From Bacillota bacterium (GTDB lineage: Bacteria; Bacillota; Clostridia; Lachnospirales; Lachnospiraceae): a DNA stretch of 64,000 nt. The DNA lies in NCBI GenBank assembly GCA_023411555.1, contig JAEYOQ010000002.1:115341-179340 (forward strand), given 5' to 3'. The notes beneath the pieces were generated by a model. The model saw nothing but the letters and a program-made list of their open reading frames with translations, was not told the origin of the DNA and did no database searches. Shown here one piece after another: positions 38,274-47,526 of this stretch (position 1 is the stretch's first letter; every line of letters starts with the position of its first letter). The translations under genes and the position numbers were made by a program.

Positions 38274-38333
38274 ATCCATGTTATCCTAAGCTTATCATAA
38301 AACCCTATCATGGATAAGAAAGGAAGAAGCTAC

Positions 38334-38981
38334 ATGAAGAAAACAGATTATAAAACTCTTTATAAAGACCTCTATACTCCTAAGACGATACCGTCTGTCA
38401 TTGATGTACCAACTATGCAGTTTATTATGGTAGACGGTTACGGTAATCCTAATGATATCGAAGGCGAATATCAAAAAGCGGTTGAACTCCTCTATGCCCT
38501 CTCCTATACAATCAAGATGAGCTGTATTGATCACTCTGACCCTGCTATCTTCGATTATGTCGTACTACCCCTGGAGGGTTTATGGTGGCTGGAGGATAGC
38601 TCAGATCGTAATTTTACTCAAAAGGAGCTCTTTTGCTGGACTTCAATGATTCGTCAACCGGACTTTATCACCAGAGAACATTTTGAGCAGGCAAAGGAAT
38701 TAGTAAGAAAGAAAAAGCCTCAGCTGGATACCTCCAAGGCCAGACTGGATACCTATACAGAGGGATTATGCCTCCAATGTATGCATATAGGTCCCTATGA
38801 CGCTGAACCGGAGACAATCGCTAAAATGGATGCTTTTCTGAAGGAAATCGGTAGGGTTAATGCCATGGATAGCCGCTCCCCTGAAGGTAAGCCACGCAGA
38901 CATCACGAGATTTATCTTAGCAATCCCACGAAAACTAAGTCTGAGAAGCAAAAGACCATTCTCAGACATCCTATCGCTTAG
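38334..38981 (+). CDS. GyrI-like small-molecule-binding protein
   Basis: About 215 residues, a stand-alone protein of the GyrI-like/SOUL-type effector-binding superfamily. It opens KTLYKDLYTPKTIPSVIDVPTMQFIMVDGYGNPN, typical of the Firmicute two-repeat family with that VPxMxFxxxDGxGxPN pattern; further EGLCLQCMHIGPYDAEPETIAKMDAFLKE is the second half-repeat. These proteins bind or sometimes hydrolyse cyclic or aromatic small molecules and are often next to regulators of drug response. AAAGGAAG precedes the ATG at 38334; an upstream start at 38310 is less well placed. Likely controlled by the adjacent WYL regulator. Confidence 0.85.
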   Translation: MKKTDYKTLYKDLYTPKTIPSVIDVPTMQFIMVDGYGNPNDIEGEYQKAVELLYALSYTIKMSCIDHSDPAIFDYVVLPLEGLWWLEDSSDRNFTQKELFCWTSMIRQPDFITREHFEQAKELVRKKKPQLDTSKARLDTYTEGLCLQCMHIGPYDAEPETIAKMDAFLKEIGRVNAMDSRSPEGKPRRHHEIYLSNPTKTKSEKQKTILRHPIA

Positions 38982-39020
38982 ATTTATATATATAAATTGA
39001 ATTCCTCAAAGGAGAATTCC

Positions 39021-39092
39021 ATGGAAATAGTTCGAGTTGATCAGTCCCTCTCGGTTCCAAAGTTTATTAAGCTCCTGAAAGGACTGTCATGA
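39021..39092 (+). CDS. 23-residue open frame coupled to the radical SAM gene
   Basis: An ATG at 39021 follows AAAGGAG at ideal spacing, better than most in this window. The 23-codon frame (MEIVRVDQSL...LLKGLS) ends in TGA that overlaps the ATG of the radical SAM gene (ATGA at 39089-39092), the usual layout for translational coupling. It could be a leader peptide or a small protein; it resembles no family known to me. Confidence 0.45.
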   Translation: MEIVRVDQSLSVPKFIKLLKGLS

Positions 39093-39976
39093 AAACAATA
39101 CCTGCAAAGACCCTTGTTACCAGCCGCAAGGATACCTCTTGGTTCGGAAGTGAATATAATATGAACATTTATAAAGGCTGCTGCCATGGCTGCATCTACT
39201 GTGACAGCCGCAGTGATTGCTATCAGATTGCAGATTTTGATACCGTACGGGCAAAGGAAAATGCGATCTCTATCCTCCGGGAAGAGCTTCGTCATAAGAC
39301 AAGAACCGGCGTTATCGGCACCGGTTCTATGAGTGATCCTTATAATCCCTATGAAGAGAAATATGAGCTAACCAGACAAGCCCTGGATATTATCAACACC
39401 TATCATTTTGGTGTAGCAATTGCAACAAAAAGTGCTTTGATAATGCGAGATATTGATCTTCTAACAAAGATAAAGGCTCACGCTCCGGTGATCTGCAAGA
39501 TTACGATTACTGCCATTGACGATGAGCTAAGTAGAATCATAGAACCCGGTGTCCATGTTACTTCTAAGCGACTGGAAGCCATCCGTACCTTGTCTGGCGC
39601 CGGAATATATACAGGAGTCTTAATGATGCCTCTACTCCCCTACCTAACTGATACTCCTCAGAATGTGTTATCTATTCTTCATCAGGCTAAGGAATGCGGT
39701 GCACGCTTTATCTATCCCTTGTTCGGTCTTTCCTTACGTAGCGGCCAACGGGAGTACTTATATCAAAAGCTGGACCAATGCTTCCCGGGAGAAAAGCTTA
39801 AGGATAAATATATATCTATGTATGGTTCCTTATATGAATGCCACAGTCCGAGGGAAAATGAGCTTAAAGCCTTGTTTTATACGGAGTGTGAAAGACTGGG
39901 GCTTCTATATCGTATGGAGGATATCATCAAAGCTTATCGTAAGGACTACGAATACCAGCAACTTACCTTCTGGTAG
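39089..39976 (+). CDS. SPL-like radical SAM protein
   Basis: A 295-residue radical SAM enzyme. The iron-sulfur motif is C-x3-C-x2-C in YKGCCHGCIYC (about 30-40), followed by RSDCY, and the body is a partial TIM barrel (GVIGTGSMSDPYNPYEE, ATKSALIMRDIDLL, ICKITITAIDDE, GVLMMPLLPYLTDT). It belongs to the Rv2578c/SplB-like group of 'SPL family' proteins common in Firmicutes. It lacks the longer N-terminal part of true spore photoproduct lyase, so DNA repair activity is not implied. The weak GAAAGGA before the ATG and the overlapping 23-codon frame suggest coupled translation. Confidence 0.87.
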   Translation: MKTIPAKTLVTSRKDTSWFGSEYNMNIYKGCCHGCIYCDSRSDCYQIADFDTVRAKENAISILREELRHKTRTGVIGTGSMSDPYNPYEEKYELTRQALDIINTYHFGVAIATKSALIMRDIDLLTKIKAHAPVICKITITAIDDELSRIIEPGVHVTSKRLEAIRTLSGAGIYTGVLMMPLLPYLTDTPQNVLSILHQAKECGARFIYPLFGLSLRSGQREYLYQKLDQCFPGEKLKDKYISMYGSLYECHSPRENELKALFYTECERLGLLYRMEDIIKAYRKDYEYQQLTFW

Positions 39977-39989
39977 TAGGCAGGTTATA

Positions 39990-41270
39990 CTATTGGCTAA
40001 CCTGAGTCAAGGCCTGCTCAATGTCCGCTATAATATCCTCAACATTCTCAATACCAATGGACATACGAATTAAGTCCGGTGTTATTCCTGCATCAATCAA
40101 CTGCTGATCGGTCAGCTGACGATGAGTAGTGCTGGCAGGATGCAATACACTGGTTCTTGCGTCTGCTACATGAACTACGATAGCCGCCAGCTTCAAGGCA
40201 TCCATGTATTTCACGGCAGCTTCCCTACCTCCCTTTATACCATAGGAGATAACTCCACAGGACCCCTTGGGAAGATACTTATTAGCCAGCTCATGATACT
40301 TATTACTCTCTAATCCGGGATAATTTACCCAGGCAATTTTATCATGCTTCTCCAGATACTCAGCAACCTTCTGTGCATTACTGCAATGGCGTTCCATTCT
40401 CAGATGTAAGGTCTCCAGACCAAGATTCAATAGGAAAGCATTATTGGGAGCCGGTGTAGCCCCAAGATCTCTCATAAGCTGGACTCTTGCCTTAGTAATG
40501 AAAGCAGCCCTGCCGCAGTCTCTGGTGTAAATCATTCCATGATAAGAGGCATCGGGAGTTGATAATCCAGGGAACTTCCCGTTATCCCAATTAAAATTAC
40601 CACTGTCAACTATCACGCCTCCCAGGGCAACCGCATGACCATCCATGTATTTGGAGGTAGAATGTATCACAATGTCAGCACCAAATTCAAAAGGTCTGCA
40701 GTTAATGGGAGTGGCAAAGGTATTATCGATAAATAAGGGAAGACCATTCTTATGAGCAAAGTCTGCAAGCTTCGCAATGTCCGTAATAATTAGAGCTGGG
40801 TTAGCAATTGTCTCCGCAAATACCAGTTTCGTGTTCTCTCTGACTTCCTTCTGCAGCTCTTCTATGGAAGCCTCCGGATCTACAAAGGTTACCTCAATTC
40901 CCATTCGCTTTAGGGTTACAGCAAAGAGATTCGTGGTTCCACCATAGATGGTACTGGCTGAAATCATGTGATCGCCGCTGCTACATATATTTAATACAGC
41001 GATCATACTTGCTGCCTGTCCTGAGGAGGTACACATTGCTCCGATACCGCCCTCTAGGGAAGCTATCTTTTTCTCAACGCAATCTACGGTCGGATTGGCC
41101 AGTCTGGTATAAAAAAAGCCCTCCTCCGCAAGATCAAAAAGCTTTCCCACATGCTCACTGGAATCATATTTGAAGGTTGTACTCTGTATAATCGGTAATA
41201 CTCTGGGTTCTCCGTTGTTTGGCTGATAGCCGTCCTGAATGCATCTTGTCTCAATATGATAATTATTCAT
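39990..41270 (-). CDS. metY: O-acetylhomoserine sulfhydrylase
   Basis: PLP enzyme of the Cys/Met metabolism family that makes homocysteine from O-acetylhomoserine and sulfide. About 426 residues, which fits the longer MetY subgroup rather than ~380-residue MetB/MetC. Substrate loop STTFKYDSSEHVGKLFDLAEEGFFYTRLANPTVD, PLP site DNTFATPINCRPFEFGADIVIHSTSKYMDGHAVALGG with the Schiff-base Lys in STSKYMDGH, and C-terminal ARTSVLHPASTTHRQL. The ATG at 41270 has GAAAGGG 8 bp before it; an upstream GTG at 41279 overlaps that site. No SAM riboswitch was recognised upstream. It is convergent with the radical SAM gene, 13 bp away. Confidence 0.92.
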   Translation of the reverse strand: MNNYHIETRCIQDGYQPNNGEPRVLPIIQSTTFKYDSSEHVGKLFDLAEEGFFYTRLANPTVDCVEKKIASLEGGIGAMCTSSGQAASMIAVLNICSSGDHMISASTIYGGTTNLFAVTLKRMGIEVTFVDPEASIEELQKEVRENTKLVFAETIANPALIITDIAKLADFAHKNGLPLFIDNTFATPINCRPFEFGADIVIHSTSKYMDGHAVALGGVIVDSGNFNWDNGKFPGLSTPDASYHGMIYTRDCGRAAFITKARVQLMRDLGATPAPNNAFLLNLGLETLHLRMERHCSNAQKVAEYLEKHDKIAWVNYPGLESNKYHELANKYLPKGSCGVISYGIKGGREAAVKYMDALKLAAIVVHVADARTSVLHPASTTHRQLTDQQLIDAGITPDLIRMSIGIENVEDIIADIEQALTQVSQ

Positions 41271-41390
41271 AACACTCACCCTTTCTAATCTCTAATGTAT
41301 TATTATTCATTTTAGATTATAAGTAATCATATAGCTTCAACATATATTTGTCAACAGAAAGCTGTGGTAGATCAACTATGTCTGTATGCA

Positions 41391-41431
41391 CAGAAAGGGA
41401 GGAGCTCGTATAAGGAGCATCTCCCTTTCTG
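41391..41431 (-). terminator. hairpin between thrS and metY
   Basis: CAGAAAGGGAG and CTCCCTTTCTG form a perfect 11-bp stem with an inner GAGCTC/GGAGC-type pairing. It lies 37 bp after the thrS stop. A T run is lacking, so the terminator call is tentative. Confidence 0.5.
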
Positions 41432-41467
41432 GATAATACTATATTAATTCATTTGGTTAATTCTAAC

Positions 41468-43432
41468 TTATTCTTTATTACCCTCTGTCACTTCAATCTT
41501 TCTGATTTCCTTAGTTCTAATCTCCTTACAGATATCATCGACAAAGGTTGCGAGAGGCTTCTGGCCTTCATCACCAAGGAAACGGCTTCTTACGGATACA
41601 ACGCCCTCTTCCTCTTCCTTCTGACCGACCACCAGCATATAAGGAATACGGTCAAGTCTTGCTTCTCTAATCTTATATCCGATCTTCTCTGCTCTCTCAT
41701 CTACTGTTACAAGAACATTATTCTTCTGAAGCTCTTCCTTCACCTTCGCTGCATAATCATGATATTTCTCAGAGATCGGTAAAATTCTTACCTGCTCAGG
41801 ACATAACCAGGTCGGGAATAAGCCAGCATATTTCTCAATTAGCCAAGCAAGGGTTCTCTCATAGCATCCCATGCTGGTTCTGTGAATGATATAAGGACGA
41901 ACCTTCTCGCCATTCTGATCCACATAATACATATCGAACTGCTCTGCTATCATCGCATCCCATTGGATGGTGATCATCGTGTCTTCCTTGCCGTATACAT
42001 TCTTCGCCTGAATATCAACCTTAGGGCCATAGAAAGCTGCTTCGCCTTCTGCTTCAGTGAATGGAATCTCAAGCTCAGTTAATACCTTACGAATTCTACC
42101 CTGGGTCTCCTCCCATACCTCTGGAGTACCGATGTATTTTTCCTTGTTGTTGGGATCCCATTTGGAAAGACGATAGGTTACATCATCCTCCACACCTAAG
42201 GTCTTTAAGCAATATCTTGCAAGATCCAGACAACCCTTAAACTCCTCATCCATCTGGTCGGGACGAACGATTAAGTGTCCCTCGGAGATCGTGAACTGGC
42301 GTACACGGGTCAAGCCATGCATTTCACCGGAATCCTCATTACGGAACAAGGTGGAAGTCTCACCATATCGAAGAGGCAGATCACGATAGGATTTCTGACT
42401 GTTCTTATATACATAATACTGGAAAGGACAGGTCATCGGACGAAGGGCGAATACTTCCTTATCTACCTTCTCATCTCCTAGTACGAACATTCCTTCCTTA
42501 TAATGATCCCAGTGACCGGATATCTTATAGAGATCACTCTTTGCCATAAAAGGAGTTCTGGTTCTAACATAACCGCGACGTTCCTCCTCATCCTCAATCC
42601 ATCTTTGAAGGGTTTGGATGATTTTAGTTCCCTTTGGCATTAATAAGGGAAGTCCCTGACCGATTACATCTACGGTAGTGAACAATTCCATCTCACGGCC
42701 TAATTTGTTATGGTCGCGCTTCTTAATATCCTCCAGGTGGGCAAGATATTCCTCTAGCTCCGAATTCTTGGTATATGCAGTTCCGTAAACTCTGGTCAGC
42801 ATCTTATTCTTCTCAGAGCCTCTCCAGTATGCACCGGAGGAGGAAATCAGCTTAAATGCCTTAATGTTCTTTGTACTCATTAAATGAGGGCCAGCACACA
42901 GATCCACAAAATCACCCTGCTGATAGAAGGAAAGCTCCGCATCCTCCGGTAGATCCTCAATTAATTCAACCTTATATGGCTCATTCTTGGACTGCATTAA
43001 GGCAATCGCCTCTTCACGGGGAAGAGTAAAACGAACCAGGTCTGCCCCTTCCTTTATAATCTTCTTCATCTCCACTTCCAGTGCATCAAGCGCTGCACGG
43101 TCAAAGGATGCGACATCAAAATCATAATAAAAACCTGTATCAATAGAGGGTCCGATTGCAAGCTTCGCTTCCGGATATAATCTCTTTACGGCCTGTGCCA
43201 ATACATGAGAGGTTGTATGGCGATAAGCTGCCTTACCACCATCATCATTAAAGGTTAATATACTTAAATTGCAATCACGATCCACAGTAGTCCGAAGATC
43301 CACCACCTTGCCGTCTAATTCTCCGGCACAGGCCATTCTTGCCAAACCCTCGCTGATATCTGCTGCAATTTCATACACAGTCATTGCCTTATCGTACTCC
43401 TTAAAAGAGCCGTCTTTTAATGTGATTTTCAT
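41468..43432 (-). CDS. thrS: threonyl-tRNA synthetase
   Basis: Charges tRNA-Thr. 654 residues, full length. N-terminal TGS domain (about 1-60), editing domain with HTTSHVLAQAVKRLYPEAKLAIGPSID and CAGPHL, class II core with RTRTPFM, RPMTCPFQYYVYKNSQKSYRDLPLRYGE (zinc Cys), GLTRVRQFTISEGHLI, and HRTSMGCYERTLAWLIEKYAG, then the anticodon-binding domain to the end. TGAAAGGAG precedes the ATG. The 5' region is unusual: a T-box with terminator (43730-43996) and then four hairpin repeats that each hold a copy of its ribosome binding site (43437-43654). Confidence 0.97.
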   Translation of the reverse strand: MKITLKDGSFKEYDKAMTVYEIAADISEGLARMACAGELDGKVVDLRTTVDRDCNLSILTFNDDGGKAAYRHTTSHVLAQAVKRLYPEAKLAIGPSIDTGFYYDFDVASFDRAALDALEVEMKKIIKEGADLVRFTLPREEAIALMQSKNEPYKVELIEDLPEDAELSFYQQGDFVDLCAGPHLMSTKNIKAFKLISSSGAYWRGSEKNKMLTRVYGTAYTKNSELEEYLAHLEDIKKRDHNKLGREMELFTTVDVIGQGLPLLMPKGTKIIQTLQRWIEDEEERRGYVRTRTPFMAKSDLYKISGHWDHYKEGMFVLGDEKVDKEVFALRPMTCPFQYYVYKNSQKSYRDLPLRYGETSTLFRNEDSGEMHGLTRVRQFTISEGHLIVRPDQMDEEFKGCLDLARYCLKTLGVEDDVTYRLSKWDPNNKEKYIGTPEVWEETQGRIRKVLTELEIPFTEAEGEAAFYGPKVDIQAKNVYGKEDTMITIQWDAMIAEQFDMYYVDQNGEKVRPYIIHRTSMGCYERTLAWLIEKYAGLFPTWLCPEQVRILPISEKYHDYAAKVKEELQKNNVLVTVDERAEKIGYKIREARLDRIPYMLVVGQKEEEEGVVSVRSRFLGDEGQKPLATFVDDICKEIRTKEIRKIEVTEGNKE

Positions 43433-43436
43433 AAAA

Positions 43437-43654
43437 AATCTCCTTTCAAAAATGAAAATAATAATAACTACCTAAATTAGGAGATTTTAATCTCCCTTTC
43501 AAAAATGAAAAATTATAATGGCTACTTGATTTAGGAGATTTTGATCTCCCTTTCAAAACAAAAATGTAACAGCTACCTCAACTAGGAGATTGTAATCTCC
43601 TCTTTCGAATAATATAAATATTAGAATTAACTAAATTTAGGAGAATTAATCTCC
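43437..43654 (-). repeat. tandem Shine-Dalgarno-like hairpin repeats before thrS
   Basis: Four units spaced 54, 51 and 55 bp. Each has a GGAGAT-TNTA-ATCTCC type palindrome (43480-43495, 43534-43549, 43585-43600, 43640-43654) flanked by CTACYTNA-TTTAG and CCCTTTCAAAAATGAAA-like sequence. On the thrS strand every unit reads GAAAGGGAGAT, the same as the true site GAAAGGAGAT right before the thrS start, which forms a fifth half-unit. They lie between the T-box terminator and the start codon, so any read-through mRNA carries them. Confidence 0.8.
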
Positions 43655-43729
43655 CTTCTTCCCCAACACAAGTTTACTATCCCGAACGGTTCAATTGTCG
43701 CTCTGTCATAGCAAGGAAGATATATGCAT

Positions 43730-43996
43730 AAAAAAAACGCCTCACTTCCGATTGCACTTATGCTGATCGAAAGGGACGAGCGTAGTTATACGTCGCGGTT
43801 CCACCCTTATTGGTGTATAGCACCCACTTCATTCAATGATAACGGAATTACCGGACCTGATTAGGGTCACTCGGAGGCGGTCTTCCTATACTTCATAATA
43901 AGATAATCACACCAATCATATCTCTCGCTGGATTATTTGGTATAGTACTCTTCTCGTCAATGTTTTAATAATGTTTTAATTGAAATGTATTAACTA
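43730..43996 (-). promoter_or_regulatory. T-box leader of thrS
   Basis: The conserved T-box AAGGGTGGAACCGCG is at 43794-43808 on the minus strand, preceded by a long folded region (Stem I begins near 43960). It is followed by a terminator stem (GTCCCTTTCGAT with ATCGGAAGTGAGG, about 43739-43785) and TTTTTTT at 43731-43738. Uncharged tRNA-Thr would stabilise the antiterminator and allow thrS transcription. I did not assign the specifier codon with confidence. Transcription starts from the promoter at 44003-44030. Confidence 0.9.
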
Positions 43997-44002
43997 TCGT
44001 TT

Positions 44003-44030
44003 ATTATATCACTCCTATTTCGATTGTCAA
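44003..44030 (-). promoter_or_regulatory. promoter of the thrS T-box transcript
   Basis: On the minus strand TTGACA and TATAAT, both consensus, separated by 16 bp. Confidence 0.8.
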
Positions 44031-44158
44031 GTCACATTCTTCTACTTCCTGTCGTAAAGAATGGAATATCTGGATCGAATATGAAATAGCTATGGTAAAG
44101 CCAAGCCTCCTATGATAAAATGGGCTTGTTATAAAAATACCTTCCTAAGGAGGACTAT

Positions 44159-45055
44159 ATGTCAGTATATTCATTGCAAAATAATAGTATAAAAATTGAA
44201 ATTGAGGATAATGGTGCCGAGCTCACTTCAATCATCCATAAAGCCACTAATACGGAGTATCTATGGAATGCCGATCCAGCTTACTGGAGGCGTCATGCCC
44301 CTATTCTCTTTCCGGTGGTGGGATCTCTTAAGAATAAAGCCTATTCTTATCAAGGGCAGACATACTCTCTGCCTCAGCACGGTTTTGCCCGGGATATGCA
44401 ATTCGAACTTTTGAGCCAAACAACCGACGAGCTATGGTTTTTCTTAGAATCCACCGAGACTACAAAAACGGTTTATCCCTTTGATTTTCGCCTGGAATTA
44501 GGCTATCGTTTAGATGGAAACCAAGTTACAGCGATTTGGAAGGTAATCAATACCGGTACTGCTGAGATGTTTTTTTCCATTGGGGGACATCCTGCTTTCC
44601 TATGCCCCTTGAAAGCTGATGAAAGACAATCCGATTACTATATTCAATTTGATTCGGATAAGCCAATTCATTATCTTTTAGTTGATCAGAATGGATTAGC
44701 TGTGAAAAAGCCCTTCTCAGAGCAGCATATCCTAACCACAGAGGATGGCTTCCTTCCTATCTACACCCATCTCTTTGACCGTGACGCATTAATTATCGAA
44801 GAGAATCAATTCCATCGTATCTCCCTAGCCGATAGTGACAAGAAGCCTTATTTGACCGTCAGCTTTGATGCCCCACTCTTTGGTTTATGGTCACCCGCAA
44901 AGAAGAATGCTCCTTTTGTCTGTATCGAACCCTGGTATGGTCGCTGTGATGCTAGTGATTTTGAGGGAAGCCTGGAGGACCGGGAATATGGCAATCACTT
45001 AAATCCTGGCGAGGTCTTTGAAGCTTCCTATACTATATTGATTCATGAAGCATAA
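44159..45055 (+). CDS. aldose 1-epimerase family protein
   Basis: A 298-residue galactose-mutarotase-fold protein. Signature residues are GAELTSIIHKATNTEYLW near the start, RHAPILFPVVGSLKN, LPQHGFARDM (general-acid His), FSIGGHPAFLCP, and CIEPWYGRCD near the end with the conserved Glu. It belongs to the LacX/YihR-like branch of GalM homologues, which interconvert sugar anomers; the exact sugar is unknown. TAAGGAGGAC precedes the ATG. It is monocistronic and ends at a strong hairpin. Confidence 0.9.
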   Translation: MSVYSLQNNSIKIEIEDNGAELTSIIHKATNTEYLWNADPAYWRRHAPILFPVVGSLKNKAYSYQGQTYSLPQHGFARDMQFELLSQTTDELWFFLESTETTKTVYPFDFRLELGYRLDGNQVTAIWKVINTGTAEMFFSIGGHPAFLCPLKADERQSDYYIQFDSDKPIHYLLVDQNGLAVKKPFSEQHILTTEDGFLPIYTHLFDRDALIIEENQFHRISLADSDKKPYLTVSFDAPLFGLWSPAKKNAPFVCIEPWYGRCDASDFEGSLEDREYGNHLNPGEVFEASYTILIHEA

Positions 45056-45068
45056 AGTGTGATTTCCC

Positions 45069-45107
45069 ATGATACCCTCATTTGAATTAATCTAATGAGG
45101 GTATCAT
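45069..45107 (+). terminator. hairpin after the aldose epimerase gene
   Basis: ATGATACCCTCATT and AATGAGGGTATCAT form a perfect 14-bp stem. The following T run is weak, so it may act on either strand. Confidence 0.65.
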
Positions 45108-45185
45108 AACTTGCTTTAGCCATTTATGCACCATATCACTGCCCCACTCATAGGCCCAAATGCTTTTTGCTACAGGTTTGCTTAA

Positions 45186-45866
45186 TTACTTAGCGGATGG
45201 CAGGTATGGTCTCAAGGTATTCGCTACATTGGATACCGGCATAGTCTGAAGAATAATCTTGCCTGGTCCGGTGACCACAGTATTGAAGATGCCTTCCCCG
45301 CCAAGAAGCATATTCTTAACGCCCGGTACGGTCTGAATCTCCATGGTACAACTCTCTGTCATAGCTGCTAGATAACCCGTGTCAATGATCATCTGTTGAC
45401 CGGGCTGGAGAGTATACTCCATTGCATATCCATCAATCTCGATAAATGCGATACCATGTCCTGACAATCTCTGCATGATGAAGCCCTCTCCACCAAAAAA
45501 ACCTGCGCCAAGCTTCTTCTGAAAATGCAGCGATAGCTCAACGCTTGCCTCAGATGCCAGAAAGGCCGCTTTCTGAACGATCATATTGTTGCCAGGGCTA
45601 ATCTCCAGAGCTCGTATGGAACCCGGAAAGCTGGAGGCAAAGGCAATCATTCCTTCTCCACCCATTGCTGTATATCTATTCTGAAACAGGGAATCACCGG
45701 AGAACATTCTTCCCAGTGCTTTTCCTATTCCCCCATTGGTCGATGTCTCCATCTTCATATTGGGACTCATCCAGCTCATAGAGCCACGTTCTGTAATCAG
45801 AGTCTCACCTGAGTTAACATAACAGGTAACAACCGGCAAAGGCTCACCTACAATTTCATATCTCAT
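45186..45866 (-). CDS. AIM24 family protein
   Basis: A 226-residue beta-rich protein of the AIM24/TIGR00266 family. Typical features are the opening GEPLPVVTCYVNSGETLITERGSMSWMSPNM, the glycine-rich middle GGEGMIAFASSFPGSIRALEI and GAGFFGGEGFIMQRLSGHGIAFIEIDG, and the C-terminal GGEGIFNTVVTGPGKIILQTMP. Function in bacteria is not known. AAGGGAGG precedes the ATG. It lies 34 bp after the M16 peptidase gene on the same strand and may share its transcript. Confidence 0.88.
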   Translation of the reverse strand: MRYEIVGEPLPVVTCYVNSGETLITERGSMSWMSPNMKMETSTNGGIGKALGRMFSGDSLFQNRYTAMGGEGMIAFASSFPGSIRALEISPGNNMIVQKAAFLASEASVELSLHFQKKLGAGFFGGEGFIMQRLSGHGIAFIEIDGYAMEYTLQPGQQMIIDTGYLAAMTESCTMEIQTVPGVKNMLLGGEGIFNTVVTGPGKIILQTMPVSNVANTLRPYLPSAK

Positions 45867-45900
45867 TTTACAACCTCCCTTTTTCGATTAATTCTTTTAC

Positions 45901-47157
45901 TTAGTATTCCAGCAACTTCATGTCTACATCCTTTAAATTCCCCACCAGGGAGACAGAAGCGGATGTCATATTTAGATAACGGTTTGCAAAATCAACAATA
46001 TCAGCCAGGCTAACCTTATTGATCCCTTCTATTAATTCCGCCATCGGTAACAGGCGACCACGATTGAGCAAGGCTTTCCCGTTAGAATTCATTCTGCTCT
46101 TCGCACTCTCATTTCCTAAAATCAACTCTGTCTTGATCTGTTCCTTTGTCATAGACAGTTCTTCAGCGGTAACACCTTTTTTCTTAATATCAGCAATAAT
46201 CTGATAAATTTTCTTAACCACAACAGGTGTCTGAGAGGGATTCATAGCTGCATAGATATGGAATAAGCCCGTCTCTCGGTATGAGCTTCCATAGGAATAG
46301 ATGGAATAGGTAAGACCACTATTCTCCCTAATCTTCTGAAACAGCCGTGAGTTAACACTTCCCCCCAGGATAGAGTTTAGAACCGATAGCACGTATCTCT
46401 CATCCGATAGGTAGGATATACAGTCAAAGGCGATATTACAATGCATTTGCTCGATATCCTTATGTCGTTTACATCGAACTCGGTTATAAACCGGCTTAGC
46501 TTGCTCCATATCTAACGTTTGATTCTTAGCTTTAATGCTACCGAACTTCTCTTCTAAAAGTTCAATAATACTTGCTTCATCAAAATTACCGGCTACCGAT
46601 ATAATCATATTCTCACCGACATAATAGGTATCCATAAACTCAAGAATCTGTTCTCTGGTAACACTGCGTACAATTTTTTTGGTACCGGAAATCATATACC
46701 CAAGGGGATGATCCTTCCAGATTCTCTGCTGAAGCATCTCATGGACCAGATCCTCTGGGGAGTCATCATACATATCAATTTCTTCAAGGATAACGCCCTT
46801 CTCTTTTTTTAAGGCTTTTTCCTCAATGAGTGAATTCGTGAGCATATCTGAGATAATGTCTATCGCAATCGGTAGATGCCCACTTAAGGTTGTTGCATAA
46901 TACGAGGTGCATTCCTTACTGGTAAATGCATTCATATTGCCGCCAATACGCGCCATCTCATCGGCAATTTGCTTTGCACTACGATTTTTAGTTCCTTTAA
47001 ATAACATATGCTCAATTATATGAGCGATACCATTGTTACTATCATCTTCATTCGATGAGCCTGCTTTAACCCAAATACCAAAGGATGCACTTTGTAGATA
47101 TGGCATTACCTCTGTTACTACTGTAATTTTGTTGGATAACTGATTAATTTTCGTCAT
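45901..47157 (-). CDS. M16 family zinc peptidase (MlpA/YmxG-like)
   Basis: About 418 residues. The inverted zinc motif HxxEH is present as HIIEHMLFKGT (about 49-59) with the downstream Glu in KGVILEEIDMYDD, so it should be an active processing peptidase. The second half is the paired non-catalytic M16 domain, with ILGGSVNSRLFQKIRENSGLTYSIYS. In Bacillus and Clostridia this gene follows pnp; here the TraB gene, a permease relic and a holin-like gene lie between. Start set at ATG 47157 with AGGAAGGGACGG upstream; the longer reading from 47217 is not supported. Confidence 0.92.
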   Translation of the reverse strand: MTKINQLSNKITVVTEVMPYLQSASFGIWVKAGSSNEDDSNNGIAHIIEHMLFKGTKNRSAKQIADEMARIGGNMNAFTSKECTSYYATTLSGHLPIAIDIISDMLTNSLIEEKALKKEKGVILEEIDMYDDSPEDLVHEMLQQRIWKDHPLGYMISGTKKIVRSVTREQILEFMDTYYVGENMIISVAGNFDEASIIELLEEKFGSIKAKNQTLDMEQAKPVYNRVRCKRHKDIEQMHCNIAFDCISYLSDERYVLSVLNSILGGSVNSRLFQKIRENSGLTYSIYSYGSSYRETGLFHIYAAMNPSQTPVVVKKIYQIIADIKKKGVTAEELSMTKEQIKTELILGNESAKSRMNSNGKALLNRGRLLPMAELIEGINKVSLADIVDFANRYLNMTSASVSLVGNLKDVDMKLLEY

Positions 47158-47496
47158 ATAGGTCCGTCCCTTCCTATTCATAATGTAATGTATCCATTCA
47201 GCCAGCACCATATACAAACCTAATTCCCACTACTGTTAATCAGACTAACATATTTCTGTATTATGTGATACAGCTATAAACTAGCAAAACCCTTGTACTT
47301 TAGTTCAAATCTACCATACACGCCAACCCAAAAACCATTACTTTGATCGCTAGCAATATCTTGTGCAAAAGCGAAGTAGACCTCAAATGTGGCATATTTT
47401 AACTTTATTATTACTTGATTTTAGCATATTTCTATATCTTTTACAACAAGATGAACCGTAAAACTCTAGCACAGCAGACCGAACTTTCCTATAACA
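47158..47496. other. spacer upstream of the M16 peptidase gene
   Basis: About 340 bp, A/T-rich. It presumably contains the promoter of the M16-AIM24 pair. I see no strong promoter match, repeat or small gene. Confidence 0.4.
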
Positions 47497-47523
47497 TAAA
47501 AATTCCTCCCCTGCGGGAGGAAT
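47497..47523 (-). terminator. terminator after the permease relic
   Basis: ATTCCTCCC-GCA-GGGGAGGAAT, then TTTTAT on the minus strand. A complete terminator kept behind a broken gene. Confidence 0.8.
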
Positions 47524-47526
47524 ATA

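Noticed and set aside
41280..41467. SAM (S-box) riboswitch before metY
   Set aside because: No conserved S-box core was seen; the region holds only the hairpin after thrS.
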